Assembly: GCA_025464445.1 (NCBI GenBank)
Contig: JAODLY010000054.1
Location: 1-41,730 of the forward strand
Length of the DNA stretch: 41,730 nucleotides
Direction: 5' to 3'
Source: Rhodoglobus sp.
GTDB lineage: Bacteria; Actinomycetota; Actinomycetes; Actinomycetales; Microbacteriaceae
This document shows positions 24,224 through 31,772 of the stretch, piece by piece. A program made the translations under genes and the position numbers. Position 1 is the first letter of the stretch. Every line of letters starts with the position of its first letter. A model generated the notes under the pieces. It worked only from the letters and a program-made list of their open reading frames with translations, had not been told where the DNA came from and did not search any database.

Positions 24224-24340
24224 TCGGCGAGCCACGGCGCTGACTCGGCGAGCCACGACGTATCGGCGAGCCACGGCGCTGACTTGCGGACTTCTGCCGG
24301 TGGGCGCGTGACGCATCGGGGCGGAAGTCCGCAACTCAGC
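24224..24340. repeat. Intergenic repeat: three direct copies plus a long imperfect palindrome
   Basis: TCGGCGAGCCACG(G/A)CG occurs three times, starting at 24224, 24245 and 24263. The third copy runs into a long inverted repeat, 24278-24298 against 24320-24340, with 21-base arms and two mismatches and a 21-base centre. Its core is TTGCGGACTTCTGCC against GGCGGAAGTCCGCAA. It lies between convergent nnrD and the amino-acid ABC genes; the right arm contains the TGA stop of the ATPase gene. It could act as a bidirectional terminator and is related in sequence to the element at 41636-41698. Confidence 0.75.
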
Positions 24341-25073
24341 CGGTGAACCGGCCGAGGAACTCGCGCGTGCGGGCCTGTCGTGGTGCGCCGAAAACCTCGG
24401 CCGGCGTGCCCTGCTCCGCGATCACCCCCGCGTCGAGGAAGATCACCCGGTCGGCGACATCCCGGGCGAATGCCATCTCGTGCGTGGCCATGAGGATCGT
24501 CGTGCCGTCCGCCTTGAGTTCCCGCACAAGATCGAGAACCTCGGTCACGAGCTCGGGGTCGAGGGCGCTCGTGACCTCATCGAGCAGCAGCAGTTCGGGA
24601 TTTGTGGCGATCGAGCGCACGATCGCCGCGCGCTGCTGCTGGCCGCCGGAGAGCCGATCCGGGAACGCGCGGGCGTGGGCGGCAAGCCCGATACGGTCGA
24701 GCAATTCGAGGCCGTGTGCCTCCGCCGACTCGCGATCGACTCCGAATACCTGCCGGGAGGCGAGCGTCACGTTGTCGAGCACGCTCAGGTGCGGAAACAG
24801 GTTGTAGGCCTGGAAGACGATCCCGATGCGGGCGCGCACGGCATCCGCCTTCGTCGCAGGGTCGCTTATGTCGACCCCGCGCAGCAGCACCTGGCCGTCG
24901 TCGACCTGCTCGAGCAGGTTGACCGTGCGCAGCAGCGTGGATTTGCCCGAGCCGCTCGCCCCGACGAGCGCGACCACCTCGTGGCTGTGCACCACCAGGT
25001 CGATGCCGCGCAATACTGCGGCTTCACCAAAAGACTTGCGGATGCCGCGAAGCTCGAGCACGACCTCGCTCAC
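24336..25073 (-). CDS. Polar amino-acid ABC transporter ATPase
   Basis: A 245-aa ATPase of the polar amino-acid (GlnQ/HisP) family. Motifs are Walker A GASGSGKST near residue 39, Q-loop VFQAYNLFPHLSVLDNV, signature LSGGQQQRAAIVRSIATNP near 143, Walker B LLLLDEVTSALDPELV with the unusual but family-typical DEVTSALD, and H-loop MATHEMAFARDVADRV. The GTG at 25073 overlaps the permease stop (GTGTGA), so translation is coupled. It is the last gene of a binding protein, permease, ATPase unit. The stop lies in the arm of a palindromic repeat. Confidence 0.95.
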   Translation of the reverse strand: MSEVVLELRGIRKSFGEAAVLRGIDLVVHSHEVVALVGASGSGKSTLLRTVNLLEQVDDGQVLLRGVDISDPATKADAVRARIGIVFQAYNLFPHLSVLDNVTLASRQVFGVDRESAEAHGLELLDRIGLAAHARAFPDRLSGGQQQRAAIVRSIATNPELLLLDEVTSALDPELVTEVLDLVRELKADGTTILMATHEMAFARDVADRVIFLDAGVIAEQGTPAEVFGAPRQARTREFLGRFTG

Positions 25074-25939
25074 ACGATGCTCCCCACCTGTTCGCGAGCC
25101 CGCAGCCGAGCGGTGTACCAGTCGGTGAACCGGATCATCGGCAGCGCAAGCAGCACGAAGAGCAGGCCGGCCACGACGTATGGGGTGAAGTTGAACGCCT
25201 GGCTGGTCTCGATCTGGGCCGCACGCACTGCGTCGACCGCACCGAGCACGGAGATGAGCCCGACATCCTTCTGCATCGCCACGAAGTCGTTCATGAGCGC
25301 CGGCGTCACCTTGCGGATCGCCTGCGGCAGGATGACCAGCCGCATCGCCTTGCCGTGGCCCAAGCCAAGCGATCTCGCCGCGAGGCGCTGAGACGGATGC
25401 ACCGCCTCGATGCCCGCGCGGAACACCTCCGACACGTATGCGGAGTAGGTGAGCACGAGGGCGATGGTCCCGAGCACGAACGACGGTATGCGCGGGCCGG
25501 TGGGTCCGAGAAGGCCGGGGATGCCGAACCCGACGATGTACAGGACGATGATGAGCGGCGTGCCTCGGAAGAGGTCCGTGTACCCCGCCGCAAGGGCGCG
25601 CAGCGGGAAGGACACCGGCCCGCGCAGGGTCCGCACGCCGGCGATCAGGATGCTCAGGACGATGACCCCGACCGCCGCGAAGGCGAGCACCTCGAGGTTG
25701 AGCAGGAAGCCGGCCCACACCCGGGGAAGCGCGTTGACGGCGACCTCGGGGTTGAAGAATGTCTGCTGCACACGCGCCCAGCCCGGCGTGTTGATGAGCG
25801 TGAGCCAGGCCGCGACGGCCAGCACCAGGGTCGAAACGATGCTGAGCAGCACCGAGCGGATGCCGCGCCGACGACGGAAGGCCCGACGGCCGAGCTCTAT
25901 GGAGCTGGGCTGCCGGGCCGGGTCGTCTTGCGAAGTCAC
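25070..25939 (-). CDS. Polar amino-acid ABC transporter permease
   Basis: A 289-aa membrane subunit of the HisM/GlnP family. After a basic N-terminus (FRRRRGIRSVL) comes a first membrane segment near residue 32-50, then the transport domain from about 75, with TDLFRGTPLIIVLYIVGFGI and the EAA-loop-like AGIEAVHPSQRLAARSLGLG, GKAMRLVILPQAIRKVTPAL, both characteristic. Only one permease is present, so it should form a homodimer. The GTG at 25939 is used; AGGAG touches it closely, so the exact start is less sure. It follows the binding-protein gene by 20 bases. Confidence 0.93.
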   Translation of the reverse strand: MTSQDDPARQPSSIELGRRAFRRRRGIRSVLLSIVSTLVLAVAAWLTLINTPGWARVQQTFFNPEVAVNALPRVWAGFLLNLEVLAFAAVGVIVLSILIAGVRTLRGPVSFPLRALAAGYTDLFRGTPLIIVLYIVGFGIPGLLGPTGPRIPSFVLGTIALVLTYSAYVSEVFRAGIEAVHPSQRLAARSLGLGHGKAMRLVILPQAIRKVTPALMNDFVAMQKDVGLISVLGAVDAVRAAQIETSQAFNFTPYVVAGLLFVLLALPMIRFTDWYTARLRAREQVGSIV

Positions 25940-25959
25940 TCCTGCAAACTACTGGATGA

Positions 25960-26802
25960 CTACTTCAGAACGGGCGCGTTTGCCGCGCCTGCGAGCCACG
26001 CGTCCGCGATCTTCTGCAGGTCGCCACTGTCGCGGAGAGCGTCGACCGCGGCGCTGACCTTGCTGGTGAGCGGGCTGTCCTTCGCGAGCACGAGGCCGAA
26101 TTCGTCACCACTCTTGCCGTCGGGCTTGGGCAGCTGGCCAATTATCAACCCGCCGGTCAGTTCGACCCCGGTCAGGTAGAACGCTGTCGGAAGGTCGACG
26201 ACTATCGCATCGACAGTGCCGCTCTCGAGCGCGAGCTTCGCGTCGTCGTTCGTGTTGAAGACCTGGGCGCCGGCGGTCGGCTTGATCTGCTGCTCGATCG
26301 CGTCGAAGCTCGTCGTGCCGGTCTGGGCGCCGATGAGCAGGTCCTTGAGATCGGCGATCGATGTCGCACCGGCGGCCTTCGACGTCTCGGTCGTGATGAC
26401 GACCTGGGTGGTCTCGTAGTATGCCGTCGAGAAGTCGACGTTCGCCTTGCGCTCGTCTGTGATCGAGAACTGCTGCAGATTGAAGTCGAAGGTCTTCGGC
26501 CCCGGTGCGATCGCCTCGTCGAATGTCGTGCGCACCCAGACGACATCCTTCTTGTCAAAGCCGAGCTGGGCGGCGACCGCGTACGCGATGGCGGACTCGA
26601 AACCATCCCCAGATTCGGGCTTGTCGTCGATGACCCATGGATAGTAGGCGGGCTCGCCCGTGGCAATCGTGAGCTTGCCGTCGGTGACATAACCAGTCGC
26701 GGCAGAATCGACAGGCGTCGCGGCGGGCGCGCAGGCGGCGAGCGAGATGACGATCGCTGCGGCGCCGACGGCGGCAATGGTGCGGATGAGGGTGCTGCGC
26801 AT
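25960..26802 (-). CDS. Amino-acid-binding lipoprotein of the ABC transporter
   Basis: A 280-aa family 3 solute-binding protein. The signal peptide ends in ISLAACAP, so it is a lipoprotein. The mature part begins with LTIATGEPAYYPWVIDD and has GDGFESAIAYAVAAQLGF, FNLQQFSITDERKANVDFS near residue 125 and LLIGAQTGTTSFDAIEQQI near 170, all standard for amino-acid-binding proteins of this class. The usual Arg of the ligand site is not obvious in the ITDERKANVDFS segment beyond its own R, so the ligand (amino acid or opine-like compound) is open. GAAGGAG lies 5 bases upstream of the ATG at 26802, fixing the start. Confidence 0.94.
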   Translation of the reverse strand: MRSTLIRTIAAVGAAAIVISLAACAPAATPVDSAATGYVTDGKLTIATGEPAYYPWVIDDKPESGDGFESAIAYAVAAQLGFDKKDVVWVRTTFDEAIAPGPKTFDFNLQQFSITDERKANVDFSTAYYETTQVVITTETSKAAGATSIADLKDLLIGAQTGTTSFDAIEQQIKPTAGAQVFNTNDDAKLALESGTVDAIVVDLPTAFYLTGVELTGGLIIGQLPKPDGKSGDEFGLVLAKDSPLTSKVSAAVDALRDSGDLQKIADAWLAGAANAPVLK

Positions 26803-26896
26803 GAGTCTCCTTCGGAATTGCTGTATCCACATCATCCCGCAGGCACGCCGTGCCGCACTGGATGGGGACGAATTGTTACCGGGATACGCTGTCACC

Positions 26897-28270
26897 ATGA
26901 CGCTACCGGCTGCGACGGCTGCTCAGATCCGACGCACGGTTGTCAGTGTCGCGCTGAGCCCGATCACCGTGTGGGCCGCCTTCGTGATCGCGCACCTCTG
27001 GCTCGGGCTCCTCAACCTCTACGCGCCCGGGCTGCCGTTCGGCGACGTCACGCTTGTCTATAGGTTCTGGATGGACCAGGGATTCGGCCTGCACTTCTGG
27101 GTGGGCATCGATAGCGTCTGGGTCTACCCGATCGTCGCGCTTGTGCCCATGCTGCTCGCGGGATCCTTCGGCGCCGACCAGTACGGCAGCACCTGGCTAT
27201 CGATGGTCATGGTTCTCAACGCCGTCGCGTTTGGTTTCATCACCGGATGGGGTCGTTCCCGCGAGCGGGTAACCACTGCGTGGTGGTGGATCGGCTTCCT
27301 CGTGCTGCTCGGCCCGATCGCGCTGGGGCGCATCGACTCGGTCAGCGTGCCGCTGGCGATGGTCGGCGTCATCCTGGTCGCCAGCCGTCCGCGCGCCGCG
27401 GCGATCGTGCTCACCATCGCGACCTGGATCAAGGTCTGGCCGGTCGCGATACTGCTGGCCGCCGCGATCTCGCTGCGCGCTCGCTGGCGAATTGTCACGA
27501 CGGGGGCCATCGTGACTGCGGCGATCATCGCGGTGGCGCTGGGTCTCGGCAGCGGCGACAACGTCCTGAGTTTCATCGGCCAGCAAACCGGGCGCGGGCT
27601 GCAGCCGGAGTCGCCCATCGCAACATTTTTCATGTGGCAGGCAGTCGCTGGGGTGCCTGGCGCCTTCGTCTACTACAACCAGGCGATCCTGTCTTATGGG
27701 GTCGGAGGGCCCGGGGACACGATCGCAATCGCGGTCATGACACCCCTGCTCGCGCTCGCCGTTATCGTCATCGCCCTGCTCGGCGTGCGTGCAATGCGGG
27801 CTGGCGCGGCCCCTGGCGCGCTGTTTCCCCCGCTCGCCCTCGCCCTCACGACAGCGTTGATCGCGTTCAACAAGGTTGGTTCGCCGCAGTTCATCGCCTG
27901 GCTTGCCGTGCCGATAGTGCTCGGCATCGCGACCCGCGCTGCCGGCCACGGCCGCTCCTTCCGGGTTCCCGCAATCCTGGGCCTCGTGATGGCCGCGCTG
28001 ACGCAGCTGATCTATCCCTACCTGTACGCCTGGCTCATCTATCTCAACCCGTTGCTGGTCGCCGCACTGACCGCACGTAACATCCTCGAGTTCGTGCTGC
28101 TCGGCTGGGCAATCGTGGCCGTTGTGCGGGCCCCGCTCGGCATCGGTGACGTCGACAATGACGAAGAGCACTGGCTGCCTTCCGTGTGGCCGCTCGGCGC
28201 CCACCATGACATTGTGGAAGAGGGTGCAGGAGAGTCGCACTCGGCGCCCAAACAAGCAAAGGAGTCATGA
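26897..28270 (+). CDS. GT-C-type membrane glycosyltransferase (GT87/DUF2029-like)
   Basis: A 457-aa integral membrane protein with about 11-12 hydrophobic segments. The pattern of a first segment, then GDVTLVYRFWMDQGF with an acidic residue in the first external loop, then GRIDSVSVPLAMVGVILVAS, TWIKVWPVAILLAA and FNKVGSPQFIAWLAVPIV resembles GT87 polyprenyl-phosphate-mannose-dependent mannosyltransferases. A role in lipoglycan or wall polysaccharide assembly is inferred. TACGCT at 26885-26890 lies 6 bases before the ATG with no ribosome binding site, suggesting a leaderless message. The C-terminal 45 residues are hydrophilic. Its stop overlaps the next start as ATGA. Confidence 0.75.
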   Translation: MTLPAATAAQIRRTVVSVALSPITVWAAFVIAHLWLGLLNLYAPGLPFGDVTLVYRFWMDQGFGLHFWVGIDSVWVYPIVALVPMLLAGSFGADQYGSTWLSMVMVLNAVAFGFITGWGRSRERVTTAWWWIGFLVLLGPIALGRIDSVSVPLAMVGVILVASRPRAAAIVLTIATWIKVWPVAILLAAAISLRARWRIVTTGAIVTAAIIAVALGLGSGDNVLSFIGQQTGRGLQPESPIATFFMWQAVAGVPGAFVYYNQAILSYGVGGPGDTIAIAVMTPLLALAVIVIALLGVRAMRAGAAPGALFPPLALALTTALIAFNKVGSPQFIAWLAVPIVLGIATRAAGHGRSFRVPAILGLVMAALTQLIYPYLYAWLIYLNPLLVAALTARNILEFVLLGWAIVAVVRAPLGIGDVDNDEEHWLPSVWPLGAHHDIVEEGAGESHSAPKQAKES

Positions 28271-28581
28271 TGCTCGTCGCATTCTCGGTAGCGCCAAGCG
28301 GAGGGTCGGAAACGGATTCGGTGCACGATGCGGTCGCCGCGGCGGTCGCCGTGGTCAGGGCGTCCGGCTTGCCCAACCACACCGACGCGATGTTCACCAC
28401 GCTCGAGGGTGACTGGGACGAGGTCTTCGGCGTGATCCGCCGTGCGACCGAGGCCGTGGCAACCTTCGGCACTCGCGTATCGCTCGTGCTGAAGGCCGAC
28501 ATCCGGCCGGGGCATGTCGGAGAGCTCACCGGCAAGGTGGAGCGCCTCGAGCGCGCGCTCGCGCAGGCCGAAACCAGTTGA
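28267..28581 (+). CDS. Thiamine-binding protein family (MTH1187/YkoF-like)
   Basis: A 104-aa ferredoxin-like protein of the thiamine-binding MTH1187 family (PF01910 type). It begins with MLVAFSVAPSGG, has DAVAAAVAVVRASGLPNHTD and TTLEGDWDEVFGVIRRATEA, and a final strand VSLVLKADIRPG, the usual order. Members bind thiamine or related compounds in the cytoplasm, and their role is poorly known. An AAAGGAG at 28258-28264 serves either of two adjacent ATG codons (28267 or 28270). It is coupled to the glycosyltransferase gene and followed 7 bases later by an MFS gene, so the three probably form one operon. Confidence 0.85.
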   Translation: MMLVAFSVAPSGGSETDSVHDAVAAAVAVVRASGLPNHTDAMFTTLEGDWDEVFGVIRRATEAVATFGTRVSLVLKADIRPGHVGELTGKVERLERALAQAETS

Positions 28582-28588
28582 GCCGGGC

Positions 28589-29860
28589 GTGAACACCTTC
28601 TCTCCGGCGCGCGTGCGGCTCGCCCTCCTCGCGCTCGCCCTCGGCGGTTTCGGCATCGGCCTCACCGAATTCGTCGCAATGGGACTGCTGCCCAACCTGG
28701 CGGCCGACCTGCTGCCGAATGTCTGGGCGGTCTCGCACGAGCGTGCCAATGGGCAGGCGGGCTGGCTCGTGTCCGCCTATGCCCTCGGCGTCGTCGTCGG
28801 CGCCCCGACGATCGCCGCGCTCGCTGCCCGCTTCCCGCGCAAGCAGCTGCTGCTCGCCTGCCTCGCGGTATTCGCCCTCGGCACTGTGGCGTCCGCGACG
28901 CTGCCGACCTTCGGGCTGATCCTCGTCGCCCGGTTCGTCGCCGCCCTGCCGCACGGAGCCTACTTCGGCATCGCTGCCCTCGTCGCGGCATCGCTCATGG
29001 GTCAGGGCAAACGCGGTCGCGGTGTCGCCCTCGTGCTCTCCGGGCTCACGATCGCCAACGTCATCGGAGTGCCCGCGATCACCTTCCTCGGCCAGCAGGC
29101 GGGGTGGCGCATCGCCTACCTCGCCGTCGCCTCGATCTTCGTCCTGACATTCGTGGCGGTGTTGCTCGTCGTGCCGTTCCAACATGGCGACCCCGAGGCG
29201 ACCATGCGGCGCGAACTCAAGGCCTTCCAGCGCCCCCAGGTGTGGCTCACACTCCTTGTCGGCGCGCTCGGCTTCGGGGGATTCTTCGCCGTCTACACCT
29301 ACGTATCGCCCGTGGCGACAACCGTCACGGGCCTCGACGTGGGTCTCGTGCCGTTCGTGCTCGCGGTGGCGGGCGTGGGCATGACCATCGGCAACTTCGC
29401 CGGCGGCAGGGCCGCCGACCACCACGTTCTCGGCACCCTCTTCGTGTGCTTCGGCATCTTCGCCGTGGCACTCACCGGCCTCGCGTTGACTGCACAACTG
29501 CCGGCCGGGCTGTTCTTCTTCGTGTTCCTTGTCTCCGGCGCCGCATCAGCCCTCTCCCCGGCGATCCAGACGAGGCTCATGGATGTCGCGGGCGACAGCC
29601 AGGCGCTCGCTGCGGCGATCAACCACTCCGCCCTCAATGTCGGCAACAGTCTCGGCGCATACTTCGGCGGCGTGACGATCGCCGCAGGCTTCGGATACCT
29701 CTCGCCGACCTGGGTCGGCCTGTTGTTGTGCGTGCCCGGCGTCGGCCTCGCGCTCGCCAGCGCACTGCTGCAGCGCCGCTCGGCGCGCTCAACCGGATCA
29801 GAACGGGTGGAAGGTGTCCGACTCGACGAGGATGCCGTCCTCGATAGCACGCTTGCGTAG
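28589..29860 (+). CDS. MFS exporter, DHA1 family
   Basis: A 423-aa transporter with 12 hydrophobic segments. The N-terminal motif GIGLTEFVAMGLLPNLAADL near residue 20 and the motif-A-like ARFPRKQLLLACLAVFALG near 80 are typical of the AraJ/Cmx-like drug-and-sugar exporters. LVARFVAALPHGAYFGIAAL near 110 is the motif before TM5. The GTG at 28589 lies 7 bases after the preceding stop. The last 21 codons, 29798-29860, overlap the 3' end of the opposing response-regulator gene. The C-terminal tail (VEGVRLDEDAVLDSTLA) is thus antisense to it and may not be important for function. The substrate is unknown. Confidence 0.9.
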   Translation: MNTFSPARVRLALLALALGGFGIGLTEFVAMGLLPNLAADLLPNVWAVSHERANGQAGWLVSAYALGVVVGAPTIAALAARFPRKQLLLACLAVFALGTVASATLPTFGLILVARFVAALPHGAYFGIAALVAASLMGQGKRGRGVALVLSGLTIANVIGVPAITFLGQQAGWRIAYLAVASIFVLTFVAVLLVVPFQHGDPEATMRRELKAFQRPQVWLTLLVGALGFGGFFAVYTYVSPVATTVTGLDVGLVPFVLAVAGVGMTIGNFAGGRAADHHVLGTLFVCFGIFAVALTGLALTAQLPAGLFFFVFLVSGAASALSPAIQTRLMDVAGDSQALAAAINHSALNVGNSLGAYFGGVTIAAGFGYLSPTWVGLLLCVPGVGLALASALLQRRSARSTGSERVEGVRLDEDAVLDSTLA

Positions 29861-30466
29861 CGCGACCTTCGTTCCGACGTCGAACCCGGCCACACGGTAC
29901 TTCTCGCGGATGCGCTTGAGGTAGCTCTTCGCCGTCTCCTCGGAGATGCTGAGCTGGAACGCGACAGCCTTGACGGGCTCCCCGCCGCCGTACAGCGCCA
30001 TCACGCGACGCTCCTGTGCGCTGAGTTTGGGGGATCCGCCGATCTCGCCGGAGTTGAGGGCGAGATCCAGTTCCGCGGAGACGAATGACTCGCCTTTGGC
30101 GGCCGCGCGGATTGCTTCGACGATCATGCCGGCATCCTCGCTCTTGACAAGGTAGCCGAGCGCGCCCGAGGCGAGCGCTTCGCGCACCACGTTCGGTTCC
30201 GAGTACGTGCTCATGAGCACGACCTTCACCCCCGTCGTCTTGAGCGTGTTGATCTTGAGTGAGATCGGGATGTTGTCTTTGAGGTCCAGGTCGAGCAGCA
30301 CGACATCCACGGGGAACTCCGGGTGCGTGATGAGTTCGGGCCAGGTGGGCACCGCCGCGACCATGTCGATGTCGGGCGCCGCGCTCCTGATCCACTCCGT
30401 GAGGGCCCCGAGGAGCATCCTGTGGTCGTCGACGAGAGCGAGCCTGATGCGATCTGTGTCAGTCAC
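29798..30466 (-). CDS. NarL/LuxR-type response regulator, copy 1
   Basis: A 222-aa regulator. The receiver domain (about 1-125) has LALVDDHRMLLGAL with the acidic pair, VDVVLLDLDLKDN with the phospho-acceptor Asp near residue 57, LMSTYSEP and GYLVKSED. The LuxR-like helix-turn-helix is about 150-210, LSAQERRVMALYGGGEPVKA followed by SEETAKSYLKRIREKYRVAG. The usual TVKTHLxxIxxKL pattern is replaced by TAKSYLKRIREKY, shared with the regulator at 33953-34603. The GTG at 30466 has AGAGGA about 8 bases upstream. It follows a kinase gene and a membrane-protein gene, so a cognate relation is expected. Confidence 0.93.
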   Translation of the reverse strand: MTDTDRIRLALVDDHRMLLGALTEWIRSAAPDIDMVAAVPTWPELITHPEFPVDVVLLDLDLKDNIPISLKINTLKTTGVKVVLMSTYSEPNVVREALASGALGYLVKSEDAGMIVEAIRAAAKGESFVSAELDLALNSGEIGGSPKLSAQERRVMALYGGGEPVKAVAFQLSISEETAKSYLKRIREKYRVAGFDVGTKVALRKRAIEDGILVESDTFHPF

Positions 30467-30524
30467 TGTAAAATCCTCTTGTTTTGCGGTTTTTGCGGTT
30501 GCTGGGGGTGGTGGTGACGGGCGA

Positions 30525-31772
30525 TCACTGGTCAGCCGGATTGTCGACGAGGCACTGGATGTCGACCCTGAGGCTCGAGTTCTGGGTGGAGTCACTGTAC
30601 TGCCCCACCTTTCGAATGGCCTCCCACGTGGCCGGATCGACACGATTTCGTGCAACCCCGGTGGTGACGATCGCGATCGGGATGGTGATCTTGCGACCGG
30701 TAGGCGTCTCTACCGATTCGGTGGCGGGCCCGACGACGAGATCGACGGAGCGGCTCACTCCGCGCTTCGTCGTGTCGCTCACCAGAAGCCAGGCGGTCGA
30801 GAGCAGGCCGTCGCGCTGCTGCGGGTCGAGCAGGCCTGCGAGGCTCGCTTTGTCGGTGAGGGTCACGACCTTGCCGAGCATGTCGGACTCCGTGATGGCG
30901 TGGTACAGCCAGGTCTCCCGCCTGCCCTCGATGAGGTGCAGGCGAAGCTCGGTGGCGAGGGATGCCGCGACGGAGGCGGTCTTCGGATCGAGAGGCAGTT
31001 TCGTCTTGCCTGTCGAAACCGAGTCGAGCAGCTCTTCGGCGGCGAGGTCGAGGCGCGCGAGTTCTTCGGAGGCCATCATGCCCACCGCGAACCGGGGCGC
31101 GGAGACCGTGCTCTGCACGAGCACCCTGTCGAGTTCCACCTGCACGAGGTGCCTGAAGCCGTTGATGATGACGACTCCGATCACCGGGGGCAGCACGGCA
31201 AAGGCGAGTGTCGTGACTTGTGGGGCGAAATCGTTGACGTCCGGCCGGGTGTTGAGCACCATGGCCGTGGCGAGCCCGAGCCCGAGGACCCCGACGGCGA
31301 GCAGGATGTCGCGCGTGCGCCGCAGCGTTATCACGATCACCAGCCCCATGCCGGCGGTGACGGCCGCCGTGGCGTTGCGGCCGATGTCGTGGAGCGGCCA
31401 GATCGCGTACAGGTCGAGGGCGACCGCGGCGGCCAGGCCGAGCAGGAACAGGGCGAACACCCAATCGGGCAGCTGGTCGCCGATGACCCGCGCCGTGATG
31501 AATGTGGCGACGAGCACCACGATGAGCACGCCCCACCCGACCGCTGCGGGCACGGGGTTGGGGTACGTACCCCATAGTGCGACGAACCACACGAAGCCGT
31601 AGATCGCGCGCAGTGCCACGACGACAGCCGCCCCGATCCCGATGAAGCCCGTGCCGAGGCTCGCGCGTCGCGGCGTCGCAGCGCGGATGACCCGGCGGGT
31701 GGCATCCGATTCCCGCCGTTTGCCGCGCCCGAGGATGACCCCGAGCGTGTTTTCCTCAGGAAGCGAGCTCAT
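30525..31772 (-). CDS. Membrane protein, possibly a degenerate sensor kinase
   Basis: A 415-aa protein with a hydrophilic N-terminus, about six to seven membrane segments at roughly 40-215, and a cytoplasmic C-terminal half. The latter (EELARLDLAAEELLDSVSTG, then VAASLATELRLHLIEGRRET and LAGLLDPQQRDGLLSTAWLL) resembles in outline the layout of a histidine kinase, but I find no H-box with phospho-His and no clear N or G boxes. It may be a pseudokinase partner of the kinase just upstream; this is inference. The ATG at 31772 overlaps the kinase stop as ATGA. The function is not known to me. Confidence 0.7.
   Translation of the reverse strand: MSSLPEENTLGVILGRGKRRESDATRRVIRAATPRRASLGTGFIGIGAAVVVALRAIYGFVWFVALWGTYPNPVPAAVGWGVLIVVLVATFITARVIGDQLPDWVFALFLLGLAAAVALDLYAIWPLHDIGRNATAAVTAGMGLVIVITLRRTRDILLAVGVLGLGLATAMVLNTRPDVNDFAPQVTTLAFAVLPPVIGVVIINGFRHLVQVELDRVLVQSTVSAPRFAVGMMASEELARLDLAAEELLDSVSTGKTKLPLDPKTASVAASLATELRLHLIEGRRETWLYHAITESDMLGKVVTLTDKASLAGLLDPQQRDGLLSTAWLLVSDTTKRGVSRSVDLVVGPATESVETPTGRKITIPIAIVTTGVARNRVDPATWEAIRKVGQYSDSTQNSSLRVDIQCLVDNPADQ

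Noticed and set aside
24336-25718. 460-aa version of the amino-acid ABC ATPase
   Set aside because: The N-terminal 215 residues are out-of-frame reading of the permease gene; the GTG at 25073 gives the normal family length and GTGA coupling.
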